The notes under the pieces are model-generated. The model did no database searches, had not been told where the DNA came from, and worked only from the letters and a program-made list of their open reading frames with translations. From NCBI GenBank assembly GCA_002387205.1, contig DGLA01000022.1, forward strand, positions 210,029 to 271,670: a stretch of DNA of 61,642 nt. The letters run 5' to 3'. Of this stretch, positions 33,327 through 42,537 are shown piece after piece; within the stretch, counting starts at the first letter, position 1, and each line of letters begins with the position of its first letter. A program made the translations under genes and the position numbers. The stretch is from Stutzerimonas stutzeri. Lineage in GTDB: Bacteria; Pseudomonadota; Gammaproteobacteria; Pseudomonadales; Pseudomonadaceae.

Positions 33327-33899
33327 ATGTCTACCGAACCCGTCACTCTGATGGTGGCCCGCCGCGTGCGCGATGGCCGCTACCACGATCTCCTCGCCTG
33401 GCTGCACCAGGGCGAACAACTGGCCGCGGACTTTCCCGGCTACCTCGGTTCCGGCGTTCTGGCGCCTCCGCCTGACGACGATGAATTCCAGATCGTCTTC
33501 CGTTTTGCCGATGAGCAGACTCTCGATACCTGGGCGCATTCGGCCTCACGCCGGGCCTGGCTGCAGCGCGGCAGCGAACTCTTCGGCCAGCCCCACGAGC
33601 ATCGCGCCCGAGGTATCGATGCCTGGTTTGGCGGTGGCGGTACCCCCACTGCGCCGCGCTGGAAACAGAGCGTGGCGATCTGGCTGGCGTTCTTTCCGGT
33701 GTCGTTGCTGTTCAACCTGCTGTTCGGCGGCATGCTCGCCGAGCTGAGCCTGGTCATGCGGATACTGCTCAGCACGCTGGCCCTGACGCCGCTTATGACC
33801 TACCTGTTCATTCCCCTGTCCACGCGACTGCTGGCGCCCTGGCTGCAGCGTCCCTTGCGGCCTCGCTCACGGCAGCAAAGGCCGATCGCGCTCCGCTGA
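33327..33899 (+). CDS. Membrane-anchored ABM-domain protein
   Basis: A 190-residue protein. Residues 1-95 are an antibiotic-biosynthesis-monooxygenase (dimeric ferredoxin-like) domain: VTLMVARRVRDGRYHDLLAWL, then FQIVFRFADEQTLDTWAHS. Residues about 115-165 hold two hydrophobic helices (WKQSVAIWLAFFPVSLLFNL and the next), and the C-terminus is Arg-rich. This ABM plus membrane-tail architecture occurs in many proteobacteria with unknown role. GGAG precedes the ATG. The 249 bases before it hold no gene I can support. Confidence 0.75.
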   Translation: MSTEPVTLMVARRVRDGRYHDLLAWLHQGEQLAADFPGYLGSGVLAPPPDDDEFQIVFRFADEQTLDTWAHSASRRAWLQRGSELFGQPHEHRARGIDAWFGGGGTPTAPRWKQSVAIWLAFFPVSLLFNLLFGGMLAELSLVMRILLSTLALTPLMTYLFIPLSTRLLAPWLQRPLRPRSRQQRPIALR

Positions 33900-34092
33900 T
33901 CGGAACGGCCTGGCACGCACTAGAAAAGAGTTGCCGTCACTTAGCTGGCGCCATTAAAGTGCCATCTCCTGCAGCCGGGATGTGCTGGCTGTGGTGGGTC
34001 CGATTGGCGCCACTGAAAGCGGTCCCGGCGGCGCTCCACGCGTCCGGATCACAGGGATCAGAATGGGCAGTGCACAGCAGGTGAAAGAGCGG

Positions 34093-35165
34093 ATGAACAC
34101 CACGAGAACACCTGCACGCTGCCGCACCGGCAGCGCTCTGGCACTAACCCTCGGCTTGCTGCTCCCCTCGGCCGCCTCGCAGGCTGCCGAAACCCTGAAT
34201 CTGTTGAACTGGGAGGAATACCTCAGCGAAGCGGTGATCGAACGCTGGGAAGCCGAAACGGGGGTCAGGATCGAGCAGGTGTACTTCGACAGCGGAGACA
34301 AGCGCGATGAAGTACTGGCCAAACCCGACCATCTGATCGACATAGCCCTGACCGAGCTGATCAGCTCGTCCCGCTTTGGCCAACGCGGGCTGCTCGATCC
34401 CATCGATGAAGGCTCACTGCCCAACCTGAAGCACATTCCGAAACGCTGGCGCGAGAGTTGTGGACCCTACAGCGTTCCCTATCTCTGGGGCACGCTCGGC
34501 ATCGCTTATCGCGCCGACCGACTGCCCGTCGCGCCGTCGTCATGGGCCGACCTGTTGAAACCGGCCAAACGAGACGAGCCGCACATCATCATGATGGAGG
34601 ACCACGAGGACATCCTTGCCGGTCCACTGCTGTACCAGCAGCGCTCGATCGCAACGACGAACTGAAGGCTGCGTTCGAACTGCTCGTGGCGCAGTCCAGT
34701 GCAGTGCTGACCTACGAATACGTGATTACCTCCGTGCGCAGTCAGCGCTACCTCGACAGTGCGGACATGGCGCTGGCCTACAGCGGTGACCAGCACGTCC
34801 TCAATCAAGCCCAGGGCGTGACAGGCGAACCCTGGCGCTATGTAGTGCCAGAGGAAGGCACCCTGCTCTGGGTGGACTGCCTGTCGGTGCCTGCACACAG
34901 CCCGAAAAAGGCGCTCGCCTATCGCTTCCTGAACTTTCTCAACGACCCCACGATCGCCGCGCTGAACGCTTCCGACCTGGCTGTGGCGACAACCAACGAG
35001 GCAGCCAGGGCCCTGCTGCCATCGGAAGTCCAACAGGACCCCGGTATCTATCCGCCCGAGACCGTCCTGCAAACGAGCCAGGTCTATGAAGCCCGGCCGC
35101 TGGAAGCGACACAGACACGGCGACGCATCATCAGTGCACTGATCAACGCCCATGACGCTCGGTAA
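34093..35165 (+). pseudogene. Periplasmic polyamine-binding protein (PotF/NspS-like), frameshifted
   Basis: A spermidine/putrescine-binding type protein split by one frameshift. The first part has a signal peptide (LALTLGLLLPSAASQA), LNLLNWEEYLSEAVIERWE, PYLWGTLGIAYR and ends prematurely at 34665. The homologous C-terminal part continues in another frame from about 34650: DELKAAFELLVAQ, VLTYEYVITSVRSQ, YVVPEEGTLLWVDCL, AYRFLNFLNDP. Between MMEDHEDILAGPLLYQQRS and DRNDELKAAF one base is missing (or two gained). It overlaps the GGDEF-EAL gene by 14 bases. In Vibrio the NspS/MbaA pair works this way as a polyamine sensor for c-di-GMP. Start could also be 34063. A sequencing error is the main alternative. 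Confidence 0.8.
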
Positions 35166-37524
35166 ACGCGCCCTGCTGGTGATCTTCCCGGTCATCCTGA
35201 TCATCCAGATGATGGCCGCCACTACGGCCTACCTGACCCAGCGTGATTCGCTGCTGGGTCTCGAACAGGCGCGCCTGGCAGAACAGCTCTCGGTGCTGAA
35301 ATCCGCCTATCTGGACTACGAGGCATTCAACCGCAGCGTGCTCTATTCGATTATCGATAGCGAGGCGCTGCAGCAGTTCCTGCGCGAGTCCGATACGGTC
35401 TACCGCAACGAAACACTGGGGCTGCGCATCCAGCAGAGCATCCGCTCGCTGTCCACGACGCGGTTGTCCTTCGTGTCCTTCGCCATTGTTCAGCCCGACG
35501 GCCAGGCGGCTTACTACTTCGAAAGCAGCCTGACGCCGTTCGCGACCATGAACGCCACCCAGAGAAGGATCGCCCAAGAGGCCAGGCAAGCGCCAGATAC
35601 CGGCGAAATGAGCTATGTAGAAACCGCAGAGGGCGGACCCTTGCTGCTGGCGACCGACTTCCTGCTGCCGGCTTCCAACAGCCGCCCTCTGCCCAGCCAG
35701 CGCCAGGAAGCCTTTGCCGTTCAGCTGGCGGTGAGGCCGGTGCGCTTCATAGCGCTCAAGCGCAGCCTCGAGGCAGAGTACGGCGCGGCAGTGGAAATCG
35801 CCCCCGCACTGGCGCCGGCCCCACCAGGGCTGACTGCCGATGTCGAGCTGTCGCGCGCATTGGCCGCGCGACTCGTTCCCGCTCCCGAATATCTGGCCCA
35901 GCGCCTGCAGCGCCTGCGCCTTGCGTTCATCGCGGGCGCAGCACTGGTCTGCCTGCTGTCCATCGGACTGTTGCTGCTGCTGGTCCGCCGCTATGTCACG
36001 GATCCGATCAGCCAGCTCGACAGCCAGCTGACCGACCTGCTGTTGTGCCGGCGCGAGGCACTGGATGAGCCGCGCGAGGGCGGAGAGATCGGCCGCCTGA
36101 CGGCGAACATGAAGACACTGCACGAACGCAACACGGCCGCCTTGCAGCGTATCCAGGACATTTCCTGGACCGACAGCCTGACGCACATCAGCAATCGTGC
36201 GCACTTTGGTGTGCTGGCCGCTCGCATGCACGAGCAGTGCACCCGCAGCGGACAGCAACTGGCCCTGCTGTTTCTCGATCTGGACAACTTCAAGCAGGTT
36301 AACGACCGCCACGGCCACGACGCCGGCGACTTGCTGCTGCACACATTCGCGCAACGGGTGCAGGGCGCGCTCGACCGTTGCCGGGCAGCCTGCTCGCATA
36401 GCGAAACAGCATTTGCCCGGCTGTCTGGCGACGAGTTCGCCATACTGCTGCTGGCCGATAGCGTCGACGACGCCGTGCCGGCGCTGAGCGAGGCGGTGCT
36501 GGACCTGTGCCGGGGTGGCTTCCGCCTTGGCGAGCGCAACTTTCCGATCAGCGCCAGCATCGGCACGGCCCGCTACCCGGCCGATGCCACCTCCATCAGC
36601 CAGCTGCTGGCCCGCGCCGACAACGCCATGTACCAGGCCAAGGCCGAAGGCAAGAACATGGCGGTGGCCTATTCGGCGCAGCTCGAGCAGCAGAATGAAC
36701 GCATCCGGATGATCGAGGACCAGCTGCGTGCCATAGGGGGTGACGATCAATGGCGTCTGGTCTACATGCCGGCAGTGGATCGTGAGGGTGCGGTGGTCAG
36801 TTGCGAGGCGCTGCTGCGCTGGCATTCGCCGCTACTGGGCACGGTTTCTCCCGGCGAGTTCATTCCCATTGCCGAACGTGCGGGGCTGTTTCCAAAGATC
36901 GATAGCTGGGTGATCGACCGGGCGCTGGCTGGCTATGGCGAACTGGTCGAGCTGTTCGGCGAAGGCGTGATCCTGGCGATCAACGTGTCCTCCGCACAAC
37001 TGACCGATGATCACATCTGCCGCTACCTGATCGAGCGTACCGCGCACCACGGCGTTGCGCCGGGCAATGTGGAAATCGAACTCACCGAAACCTACGCCGC
37101 CGAATTGAGCGACAGCACCATGGAAGTGGTCCAGGCGATACGCACGGCCGGCTTCCGGGTCGCGATCGACGACTTTGGCGTTGGCTACACCTCGATCCAA
37201 CAGCTGCTCGAATACCCGGCCGACACCATCAAGCTGGACATGGCCATCGTCAGGCGCCTGGCTCTGCCGGACATGCAGCGAAGCCTGGCGGCGATGATTG
37301 CGTTCTGCCGGGCGCAGGGCAAACGGGTCACCGCCGAGGGCGTCGACAGCCTGGAAAAGCAGTCGGCACTGCTTGAGGCCGGCTGCGACCTGTTCCAGGG
37401 CTACCTGATTTCGCCGCCGCGCTCGGTGCTGGCGCTGCGTGACTGGGTAGAGCTGCGCGACCGCGATCTGGACCACTTGCACCTTGAGCAACTGCCGACC
37501 CGGCGGGCGCAGCAAGGCGGATGA
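35152..37524 (+). CDS. Membrane GGDEF-EAL c-di-GMP enzyme (MbaA-like)
   Basis: A 790-residue bifunctional c-di-GMP protein. TM1 about 7-24 and TM2 about 256-279 enclose a 230-residue periplasmic sensor. A short HAMP-like linker leads to the GGDEF domain with SGDEF at 425-429 (first Gly replaced), then the EAL domain with EAL at 552-554, NVSS, ELTE, DDFGVG (673-678), KLD and EGVD, all residues needed for phosphodiesterase activity. No RxxD inhibitory site precedes SGDEF. It starts inside the polyamine-binding gene, strongly suggesting that protein is its periplasmic ligand sensor. Most likely a phosphodiesterase. Confidence 0.88.
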   Translation: MTLGKRALLVIFPVILIIQMMAATTAYLTQRDSLLGLEQARLAEQLSVLKSAYLDYEAFNRSVLYSIIDSEALQQFLRESDTVYRNETLGLRIQQSIRSLSTTRLSFVSFAIVQPDGQAAYYFESSLTPFATMNATQRRIAQEARQAPDTGEMSYVETAEGGPLLLATDFLLPASNSRPLPSQRQEAFAVQLAVRPVRFIALKRSLEAEYGAAVEIAPALAPAPPGLTADVELSRALAARLVPAPEYLAQRLQRLRLAFIAGAALVCLLSIGLLLLLVRRYVTDPISQLDSQLTDLLLCRREALDEPREGGEIGRLTANMKTLHERNTAALQRIQDISWTDSLTHISNRAHFGVLAARMHEQCTRSGQQLALLFLDLDNFKQVNDRHGHDAGDLLLHTFAQRVQGALDRCRAACSHSETAFARLSGDEFAILLLADSVDDAVPALSEAVLDLCRGGFRLGERNFPISASIGTARYPADATSISQLLARADNAMYQAKAEGKNMAVAYSAQLEQQNERIRMIEDQLRAIGGDDQWRLVYMPAVDREGAVVSCEALLRWHSPLLGTVSPGEFIPIAERAGLFPKIDSWVIDRALAGYGELVELFGEGVILAINVSSAQLTDDHICRYLIERTAHHGVAPGNVEIELTETYAAELSDSTMEVVQAIRTAGFRVAIDDFGVGYTSIQQLLEYPADTIKLDMAIVRRLALPDMQRSLAAMIAFCRAQGKRVTAEGVDSLEKQSALLEAGCDLFQGYLISPPRSVLALRDWVELRDRDLDHLHLEQLPTRRAQQGG

Positions 37525-37570
37525 AACCTCGTGTCCATCGCCTGGCATCGGCTGAAACAGGCCACTCGCC

Positions 37571-38977
37571 TCAGGTCTCGTCGCCGTCCTGCTCCTTTTC
37601 ACCCAGACGACGATAGAGGGTGCGCCGGCCGATACCGAGCAGCGCGGCGGCGCGGCGCTTGTTGCCCTCGACGCGCTCCAGTACATGGCGGATGTAACGC
37701 ATCTCCAGCTCGTCCAGGGTCGGTAGCAGGGGGCCGTCCATCATCAGGCCGAGCAGGTCGTCGGCGCCGCCTCCGGGCGCACTGTCCTGATAACTGGCGA
37801 TGCGCGTCGGCAGATGTTCGAGCTCGATGCTGCGGCCATGACAAAAGGTCACGGCGCGCTCCATGGCGTTTTGCAATTCGCGCACATTGCCGGGAAACGG
37901 GTAGCGTCTGAGCTGCTCCAGCGCCGCCCGCGACAGGCCCCGCACCGGCCGGCTGTCCCGCGCAGCGAAATGCGCGACGAAGCCGGCGGCGAGCAGTTCA
38001 CGGTCCTCTTCGCGATCACGCAGGGGCGGCACCTGCAGGATGAAGGTCTCCAGGCGAAAGAACAGGTCCTCGCGAAAGGACTCGCGGCCGGCAGCGGTTT
38101 CCAGTGGCCGGTTGCTGGCGGCGATGATGCGCACATCGACGCTCAGCTCACGCTCGCCGCCCACCGGACGGATGGTCCCTTCCTGCAGCACCCGCAGCAG
38201 CTTGGCCTGCAGTGGCAGCGGCATCTCCCCGATCTCATCGAGAAACAGCGTGCCGCCATCGGCCTGCTGAAACAGCCCCTTGTGGGCGCGACTGGCGCCG
38301 GTAAAGGCGCCGGCGGCGTGACCGAAGAACTCGCTCTCCAGCAGTTCGGCCGGCAGCCCGGCGCAGTTGATCGCCAGGAACGGTCGGCCCGCCCGCTCGC
38401 TTTCGGCGTGAACGGCGCGGGCGACCAGCTCCTTGCCGGTGCCACTTTCGCCGATTACCAGCACCGGGCCTGCGGCACGCGCCAACTGGCGGATCTGGTC
38501 GAACAGGCCACGCATGACCCGGCTGCGCCCGAGCATGCCGTGGAAGCGGTCATCGCTGAGCAACTGCTGAAAGCGTCGCACCTCGTCGCGCAGGTGGCGG
38601 GTCTCCAGCGCCCGTGACACGGCGAGGCCGAGATGGTCGAGATCCAGCGGTTTGGTCAGGAACTCATCGGCACCCTCCTTGAGCGCTGCCACCGCCTGCT
38701 GAATGCTGCCGAACGCCGTGATCACCAGAAACGCAGGTGCCGCCTGCATCGCCTTGACCCGCCGCAGCAGCGCCATGCCGTCGGCGCCCGGTAGCCGCAG
38801 GTCGCTGACCACCAGATCCGGCTCCCAGCCCTCCAGCAACGGTACGGCTTCCTCGGCGCTGGCCACGGCTCGCACGCTGAGTTCACGGTCCTCCAGCTCC
38901 TCGACCAGCAACTGGCGCAGGCCGTCGTCATCCTCCACCACCAGGACCCGCTGGGGCGCGCCTTCATCCATCTGCAT
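37571..38977 (-). CDS. Sigma-54-dependent response regulator (NtrC family)
   Basis: A 468-residue activator. The receiver (1-120) has D59 in VVSDLRLPGADG and K109. The AAA+ domain has Walker A GESGTGKE (176-183), the sigma-54-contact loop GAFTGA (223-228), LFLDEIGEM and the arginine finger region SFREDLFFRLE. The C-terminal Fis-type helix-turn-helix is NKRRAAALLGIGRRTLYRRL. It overlaps the sensor kinase gene. All parts for phosphorylation-driven sigma-54 activation are present, and a matching -24/-12 promoter lies across the divergent gap before the DUF4168 gene. The stimulus is unknown. Confidence 0.9.
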   Translation of the reverse strand: MQMDEGAPQRVLVVEDDDGLRQLLVEELEDRELSVRAVASAEEAVPLLEGWEPDLVVSDLRLPGADGMALLRRVKAMQAAPAFLVITAFGSIQQAVAALKEGADEFLTKPLDLDHLGLAVSRALETRHLRDEVRRFQQLLSDDRFHGMLGRSRVMRGLFDQIRQLARAAGPVLVIGESGTGKELVARAVHAESERAGRPFLAINCAGLPAELLESEFFGHAAGAFTGASRAHKGLFQQADGGTLFLDEIGEMPLPLQAKLLRVLQEGTIRPVGGERELSVDVRIIAASNRPLETAAGRESFREDLFFRLETFILQVPPLRDREEDRELLAAGFVAHFAARDSRPVRGLSRAALEQLRRYPFPGNVRELQNAMERAVTFCHGRSIELEHLPTRIASYQDSAPGGGADDLLGLMMDGPLLPTLDELEMRYIRHVLERVEGNKRRAAALLGIGRRTLYRRLGEKEQDGDET

Positions 38978-40451
38978 GGCTGTTCTCCTCATCGGCCAAC
39001 GCCAGGGAAATTCGAAACGCCGCACCGCCCAGCTGGCTTTCAACCAGTTCGATACGCCCGCCGCACTCGGCGACCACGCCATGAGCCACGGCCAACCCGA
39101 GGCCGCTGCCCTTGCCCACCGGCTTGGTGGTGAAGAAGGGCTCGAACAAGGCCGCGCGATGCTGCTCGTCTACGCCGGGCCCGTCGTCCTCGACCTGGAA
39201 CAGCAGACAGCTACCGTCCCGCCACCAGCGCAGCAGCACCTGGCCACCCGGGCTGGCCTGGGCCGCGTTGCGCAGTAGGTTGGTCAGGGCCTGTTCGAAG
39301 CGAGCCGGATCGACCTCGCAGAACAGCGCCTCGGGCGAGGCCTGGACTTGCAGCCTGACACTTAGCAAGGCCAGTTCATCTGCCACCGCAGCAGCGGCCG
39401 AGTGCGCCAGCACCTCGGCGGGCATGCGCCGCGCCGGGCGACCGGCCGCGCGACCGAAATCCAGCAGTTGACGAACGATTTCGCTCAGCCGCTGCACCTG
39501 GCTGCGGATCTGTAACAAGCCCTTGCGCTGGCCATCCTCCAGGGTCTCGCTACGCAGCACGCGCTGGGCCTTGCCATCGATGACGCTCAGCGGACTGCCC
39601 AGTTCATGCGCAACACCCGCGGCGAGTCGGCCGACGGCGGCCAGCTGCTGGGATCGCCGCAAACGCGCCTCGAGCTCCGCCTCGCGCGCCTTCTGCTCGG
39701 CCATGCGCTGCTCGGCATCGGCGATGCTGTCGAGCATCCGATTCAGCGCCTGCCCGAGTACGGCAATTTCCTGCGGGCCACTGCGTGGGACACGATGCGT
39801 GCGTTCCCCTGCGGCCACCCGCGCCATGCCTTGGGTCAGTTCATGCAGATGCCTACCAATGGCCGACCAGTGCCCGAGCAGGACGATGCAGACCGCCGCC
39901 AGCGCCAGCACCGCTGCGCAGATACCGGCGATCATCCGCAGCTGACGGGTGTCACGCTCGAAATCGTTCCAGCGACGAGTGACCTGCAACAGTCCGTTGA
40001 TCCGCCCGCCGCTCTGCTCCAGCGGCAGGAAATAGGAATAGACCTCTCGCCCGCGGATGCGCTGATAGCCGCCACGGCGCTTGCCATCGGCGGTCAGCTG
40101 CTGGATCGAGGACTGGTCCTGGTCAGGCTCGATGGCACCGGCGAAGGCCACCAGCTCGCCCTGGGCATCGTAAAGGTAGGCACCATAGACGCGACCGACA
40201 CCGAGCACCGACTCGAGCACCTGCTGTGCAGTGCGGTCGTGCTGTTTTTCCAGGCTGTCGCTGAGCGGCAGCCGAACGGCGCGCGCCACCAGCTCGACCT
40301 CCTCCTGCAAACGCCGCTCGCTGTTGCGCTCGACCGTCCACAGCAACAGGTAACTGAAGCCGAGCATGATCGCGACGAGAGGAATCACCACCTTGAGAAG
40401 CAAGGCGCCGCGTAAGGTCGAGGTTCGTTGCCAAACTGCTACATGTGTCAT
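38964..40451 (-). CDS. Membrane sensor histidine kinase of the sigma-54 pair
   Basis: A 495-residue kinase. TM1 about 17-40, a periplasmic sensor of about 130 residues (dCache/sCache-like: GVGRVYGAYLYDAQGELVAF), TM2 about 172-194, HAMP, a coiled coil (EQRMAEQKAREAELEARLR), the H-box GVAHELGSPLSV with H282, and N/G1/G2 boxes ending in FFTTKPVGKGSGLGLAVAHG. It starts at ATG 40451 and overlaps the response regulator gene by 14 bases, so the pair is cognate. The same NtrB/DctB-like group usually senses small metabolites or envelope signals. Confidence 0.88.
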   Translation of the reverse strand: MTHVAVWQRTSTLRGALLLKVVIPLVAIMLGFSYLLLWTVERNSERRLQEEVELVARAVRLPLSDSLEKQHDRTAQQVLESVLGVGRVYGAYLYDAQGELVAFAGAIEPDQDQSSIQQLTADGKRRGGYQRIRGREVYSYFLPLEQSGGRINGLLQVTRRWNDFERDTRQLRMIAGICAAVLALAAVCIVLLGHWSAIGRHLHELTQGMARVAAGERTHRVPRSGPQEIAVLGQALNRMLDSIADAEQRMAEQKAREAELEARLRRSQQLAAVGRLAAGVAHELGSPLSVIDGKAQRVLRSETLEDGQRKGLLQIRSQVQRLSEIVRQLLDFGRAAGRPARRMPAEVLAHSAAAAVADELALLSVRLQVQASPEALFCEVDPARFEQALTNLLRNAAQASPGGQVLLRWWRDGSCLLFQVEDDGPGVDEQHRAALFEPFFTTKPVGKGSGLGLAVAHGVVAECGGRIELVESQLGGAAFRISLALADEENSHADG

Positions 40452-40548
40452 TCTGGCACCTTACACAGCGCACTTCTGCCCGTCGAGGCGAACGGGACGG
40501 GTGGTCAGTTGCCAATGAAATCAGGAGGTTAGGCAGTCACGGCGTCGG

Positions 40549-40564
40549 TGGCATGGCTGATGCA
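40549..40564 (+). promoter_or_regulatory. Sigma-54 (-24/-12) promoter before the DUF4168 gene
   Basis: TGGCATGGCTGATGCA matches TGGCACG-N4-TTGCA at all but two positions, with the invariant GG and GC twelve bases apart. It lies 37 bases before the start codon at 40602, so transcription would start about 25 bases upstream of it. The adjacent divergent operon encodes a GAFTGA-type activator, the obvious candidate regulator. Confidence 0.75.
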
Positions 40565-40601
40565 ATAGCCTGATGGTCTTTTCACTATCAGGACTATCAC
40601 C

Positions 40602-40994
40602 ATGATCAAGTTCAATACTCGCCTCGTGTCCACCAGCCTGTTTGCCCTGTTCATGGCAGCCGGTGCCTCCCAGGTTTCCGCTCAGCAGGCGAGCCAGCCG
40701 CAAGCCCCTCAGGCGGCACCGGCCATGCAAGCGTCGGACATCAGCGACAAGAAACTGGAAAAGTTTGCCGATTCGCTTGGTGAAATCATGGAGATCCGCG
40801 AGGACTTCACCGCCAAGCTGGAAAAGACCGGTGACCCAGCCGAAGCTCAGCAACTGCAGCAACAGGCCAACGAGAAGATGATGGAGACGGTCGAAAACAA
40901 CGACCTGAGCATTGAGGAGTACAACGCCATCAACCAGGCGGTGCAGAACAATCCTCAGTTGCGCGACAAGGTCATTTCGATGATCCAGAGCTAA
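40602..40994 (+). CDS. DUF4168 exported protein
   Basis: A 130-residue secreted protein. Residues 1-27 are a signal peptide (SLFALFMAAGASQVSA). A Gln/Ala/Pro linker follows, and then the DUF4168 helical domain: DISDKKLEKFADSLGEIMEI, AQQLQQQANEKMMETVEN and IEEYNAINQAVQNNPQL. Function is unknown; members are periplasmic and often stress-linked. It is transcribed alone, between a sigma-54 promoter and an intrinsic terminator, divergent from the two-component pair. Confidence 0.82.
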   Translation: MIKFNTRLVSTSLFALFMAAGASQVSAQQASQPQAPQAAPAMQASDISDKKLEKFADSLGEIMEIREDFTAKLEKTGDPAEAQQLQQQANEKMMETVENNDLSIEEYNAINQAVQNNPQLRDKVISMIQS

Positions 40995-41007
40995 GGCTCA
41001 GCAAACG

Positions 41008-41037
41008 AAAAGCCCCGACGAGCAGCGGGGCTTTTTC
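41008..41037 (+). terminator. Intrinsic terminator of the DUF4168 gene
   Basis: AAAAGCCCCG and CGGGGCTTTT form a 10-bp stem with an 8-base loop and a T-run. It lies 14 bases after the stop and, being symmetric, may also serve the converging gene at 41067. Confidence 0.92.
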
Positions 41038-41066
41038 ATGTCTGCCGCATTTATACCCGGATCGGA

Positions 41067-41525
41067 TCAGCCCTTGCGCTGCGCCAGTCCCTTGAGGAAA
41101 TTTCGCAGCAGCTGGTCACCGCACACCCGGTAGTTGCTGTGCCCTGCCTTGCGGAACAGCGCGTTGAGCTCGGGCTTGGAGACGGGGAAGTCGACCGACT
41201 GGAGGATGGCGTGCATGTCATCTTCCTTCAGCTCGAAGGCGACGCGCAGCTTCTTCAGCACCATGTTGTTGGTGACCGGCAATTCGATGGGCGGGGTTGG
41301 CCGGCTCTCGTCCTTGCCACGCTTGTAGATCACCACGCCATCGAGAAAGTGCGCCATGATCCGATCCGGACAGGGTTTGAAGCCGTCCTCGTCGTCCTTC
41401 TTCAGGTAGGCCACCGCCTCGCTATCGGGGATCTCGCAACCTGTCAGCCGGGTGATCTCGGCGATCTTGGCGTCATTGACGTTGAGGATGTAGCGCAGGC
41501 TGCGCATCACATCGTTATTGATCAT
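41067..41525 (-). CDS. DUF1456 (YehS-like) protein
   Basis: A 152-residue cytoplasmic protein made of two copies of the DUF1456 helical repeat. The first is NDVMRSLRYILNVNDAKIAE, with DRIMAHFLDGVVIYKRG; the second is NNMVLKKLRVAFELKEDDMH, with CGDQLLRNFLKGLAQ. Length matches the family (about 150). The role is unknown; the YehS group is common in gammaproteobacteria. Start at 41525 is the first Met and the frame is not open further upstream with a better site. Confidence 0.85.
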   Translation of the reverse strand: MINNDVMRSLRYILNVNDAKIAEITRLTGCEIPDSEAVAYLKKDDEDGFKPCPDRIMAHFLDGVVIYKRGKDESRPTPPIELPVTNNMVLKKLRVAFELKEDDMHAILQSVDFPVSKPELNALFRKAGHSNYRVCGDQLLRNFLKGLAQRKG

Positions 41526-41808
41526 GGGGTCGCTCCGGCTTCAATACATATACAAGGCGCGCATGGTGAAGTTCGCCAACCGGAAAGGGAAGCGAAAAGC
41601 GCGTCGCCCATACTGCACTCCCCGTCGGATGAGGCGAACGCCGTCGGGGCTGCGACGACAAAGAGTTAATGCCTCCAGCTCGCCCGGTCGGCATTCAAGA
41701 CGCTTGCACAGCAAGCTCAATTTTTCGGTGTGTAGCCACACGCCAACCCAGGAGCCGCATAACCAGACGGCAGACAGCACCGTCGCTCACTGAAGTCGAG
41801 GAATCGCT

Positions 41809-42537
41809 ATGAAAATTGCCCCGTCGCTCGCCACCCTGCTCTTCTGCACCCATGCGTTTGCCGTCACGCCAGGGACGCACTGGGACTACTCGGGTGAAGC
41901 CGGCCCGGATAACTGGGCGAAACTCACGCCTGAATTCAGCGCCTGCAGTGGCAAAAACCAGTCGCCGGTCGACTTGAATGGCTTCATCGAAGCCGAGCTT
42001 GCACCGCTGAAGCTCGACTATGCCGCCGGTGCGAGCGAGGCCGTGAATAATGGCCATACCGTGCAGGTTGCCTACCAGCCCGGCAGCACCCTCACCCTGG
42101 ATGGCAACAGGTTCCAGCTCATTCAGTTCCACTTTCACATGCCTAGTGAAAACCTGATCAAGGGCCAGTCGTATCCTCTGGAAGGCCACCTGGTCCACGC
42201 GGATGAAAACGGCAAGCTGGCGGTGCTGGCGATCATGTTCAAGGAGGGCGAGGAGAATGCCGTGCTGGCCAGCCTATGGGATACGCCGCCGGCTGAGGGC
42301 ACGAAACAGCCTGTGGCTGCGCAGACCAACATCCGCGACATGCTGCCAGCCGATCTGGACTACTACCGCTTTAACGGCTCGCTGACCACCCCGCCCTGCT
42401 CCGAGGGAGTCCGCTGGCTGGTGCTGAAACAACCGGTCGTCGCGTCCCATGCGCAGATCGAGGCCTTGACCCAGGCTGTTGGCCATGCCAATAACCGCCC
42501 GCTGCAGCCCATCAATGCGCGGGTCATCCTTCAGTAA
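41809..42537 (+). CDS. Periplasmic alpha-class carbonic anhydrase
   Basis: A 242-residue alpha carbonic anhydrase that interconverts CO2 and bicarbonate in the periplasm. Residues 1-18 are a signal peptide. The zinc histidines are in FHFHMPSEN (two) and GHLVH (one), the substrate pocket in NGSLTTPPCSEGVRWLV. The Cys in FSACSGKNQSPV pairs with that of PPCSEG in relatives. GAGGAA precedes the ATG. The 283-base gap before it shows no gene. It stands alone by layout. Confidence 0.92.
   Translation: MKIAPSLATLLFCTHAFAVTPGTHWDYSGEAGPDNWAKLTPEFSACSGKNQSPVDLNGFIEAELAPLKLDYAAGASEAVNNGHTVQVAYQPGSTLTLDGNRFQLIQFHFHMPSENLIKGQSYPLEGHLVHADENGKLAVLAIMFKEGEENAVLASLWDTPPAEGTKQPVAAQTNIRDMLPADLDYYRFNGSLTTPPCSEGVRWLVLKQPVVASHAQIEALTQAVGHANNRPLQPINARVILQ

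Noticed and set aside
35143..36825. 560-codon minus-strand frame under the GGDEF-EAL gene
   Set aside because: Antisense shadow; the plus strand has all catalytic motifs of GGDEF and EAL domains.
40479..40496. CCCGT/ACGGG inverted repeat as activator site for the sigma-54 regulator
   Set aside because: Only five paired bases in GC-rich DNA; too weak to call without footprinting, so left as a region to test.
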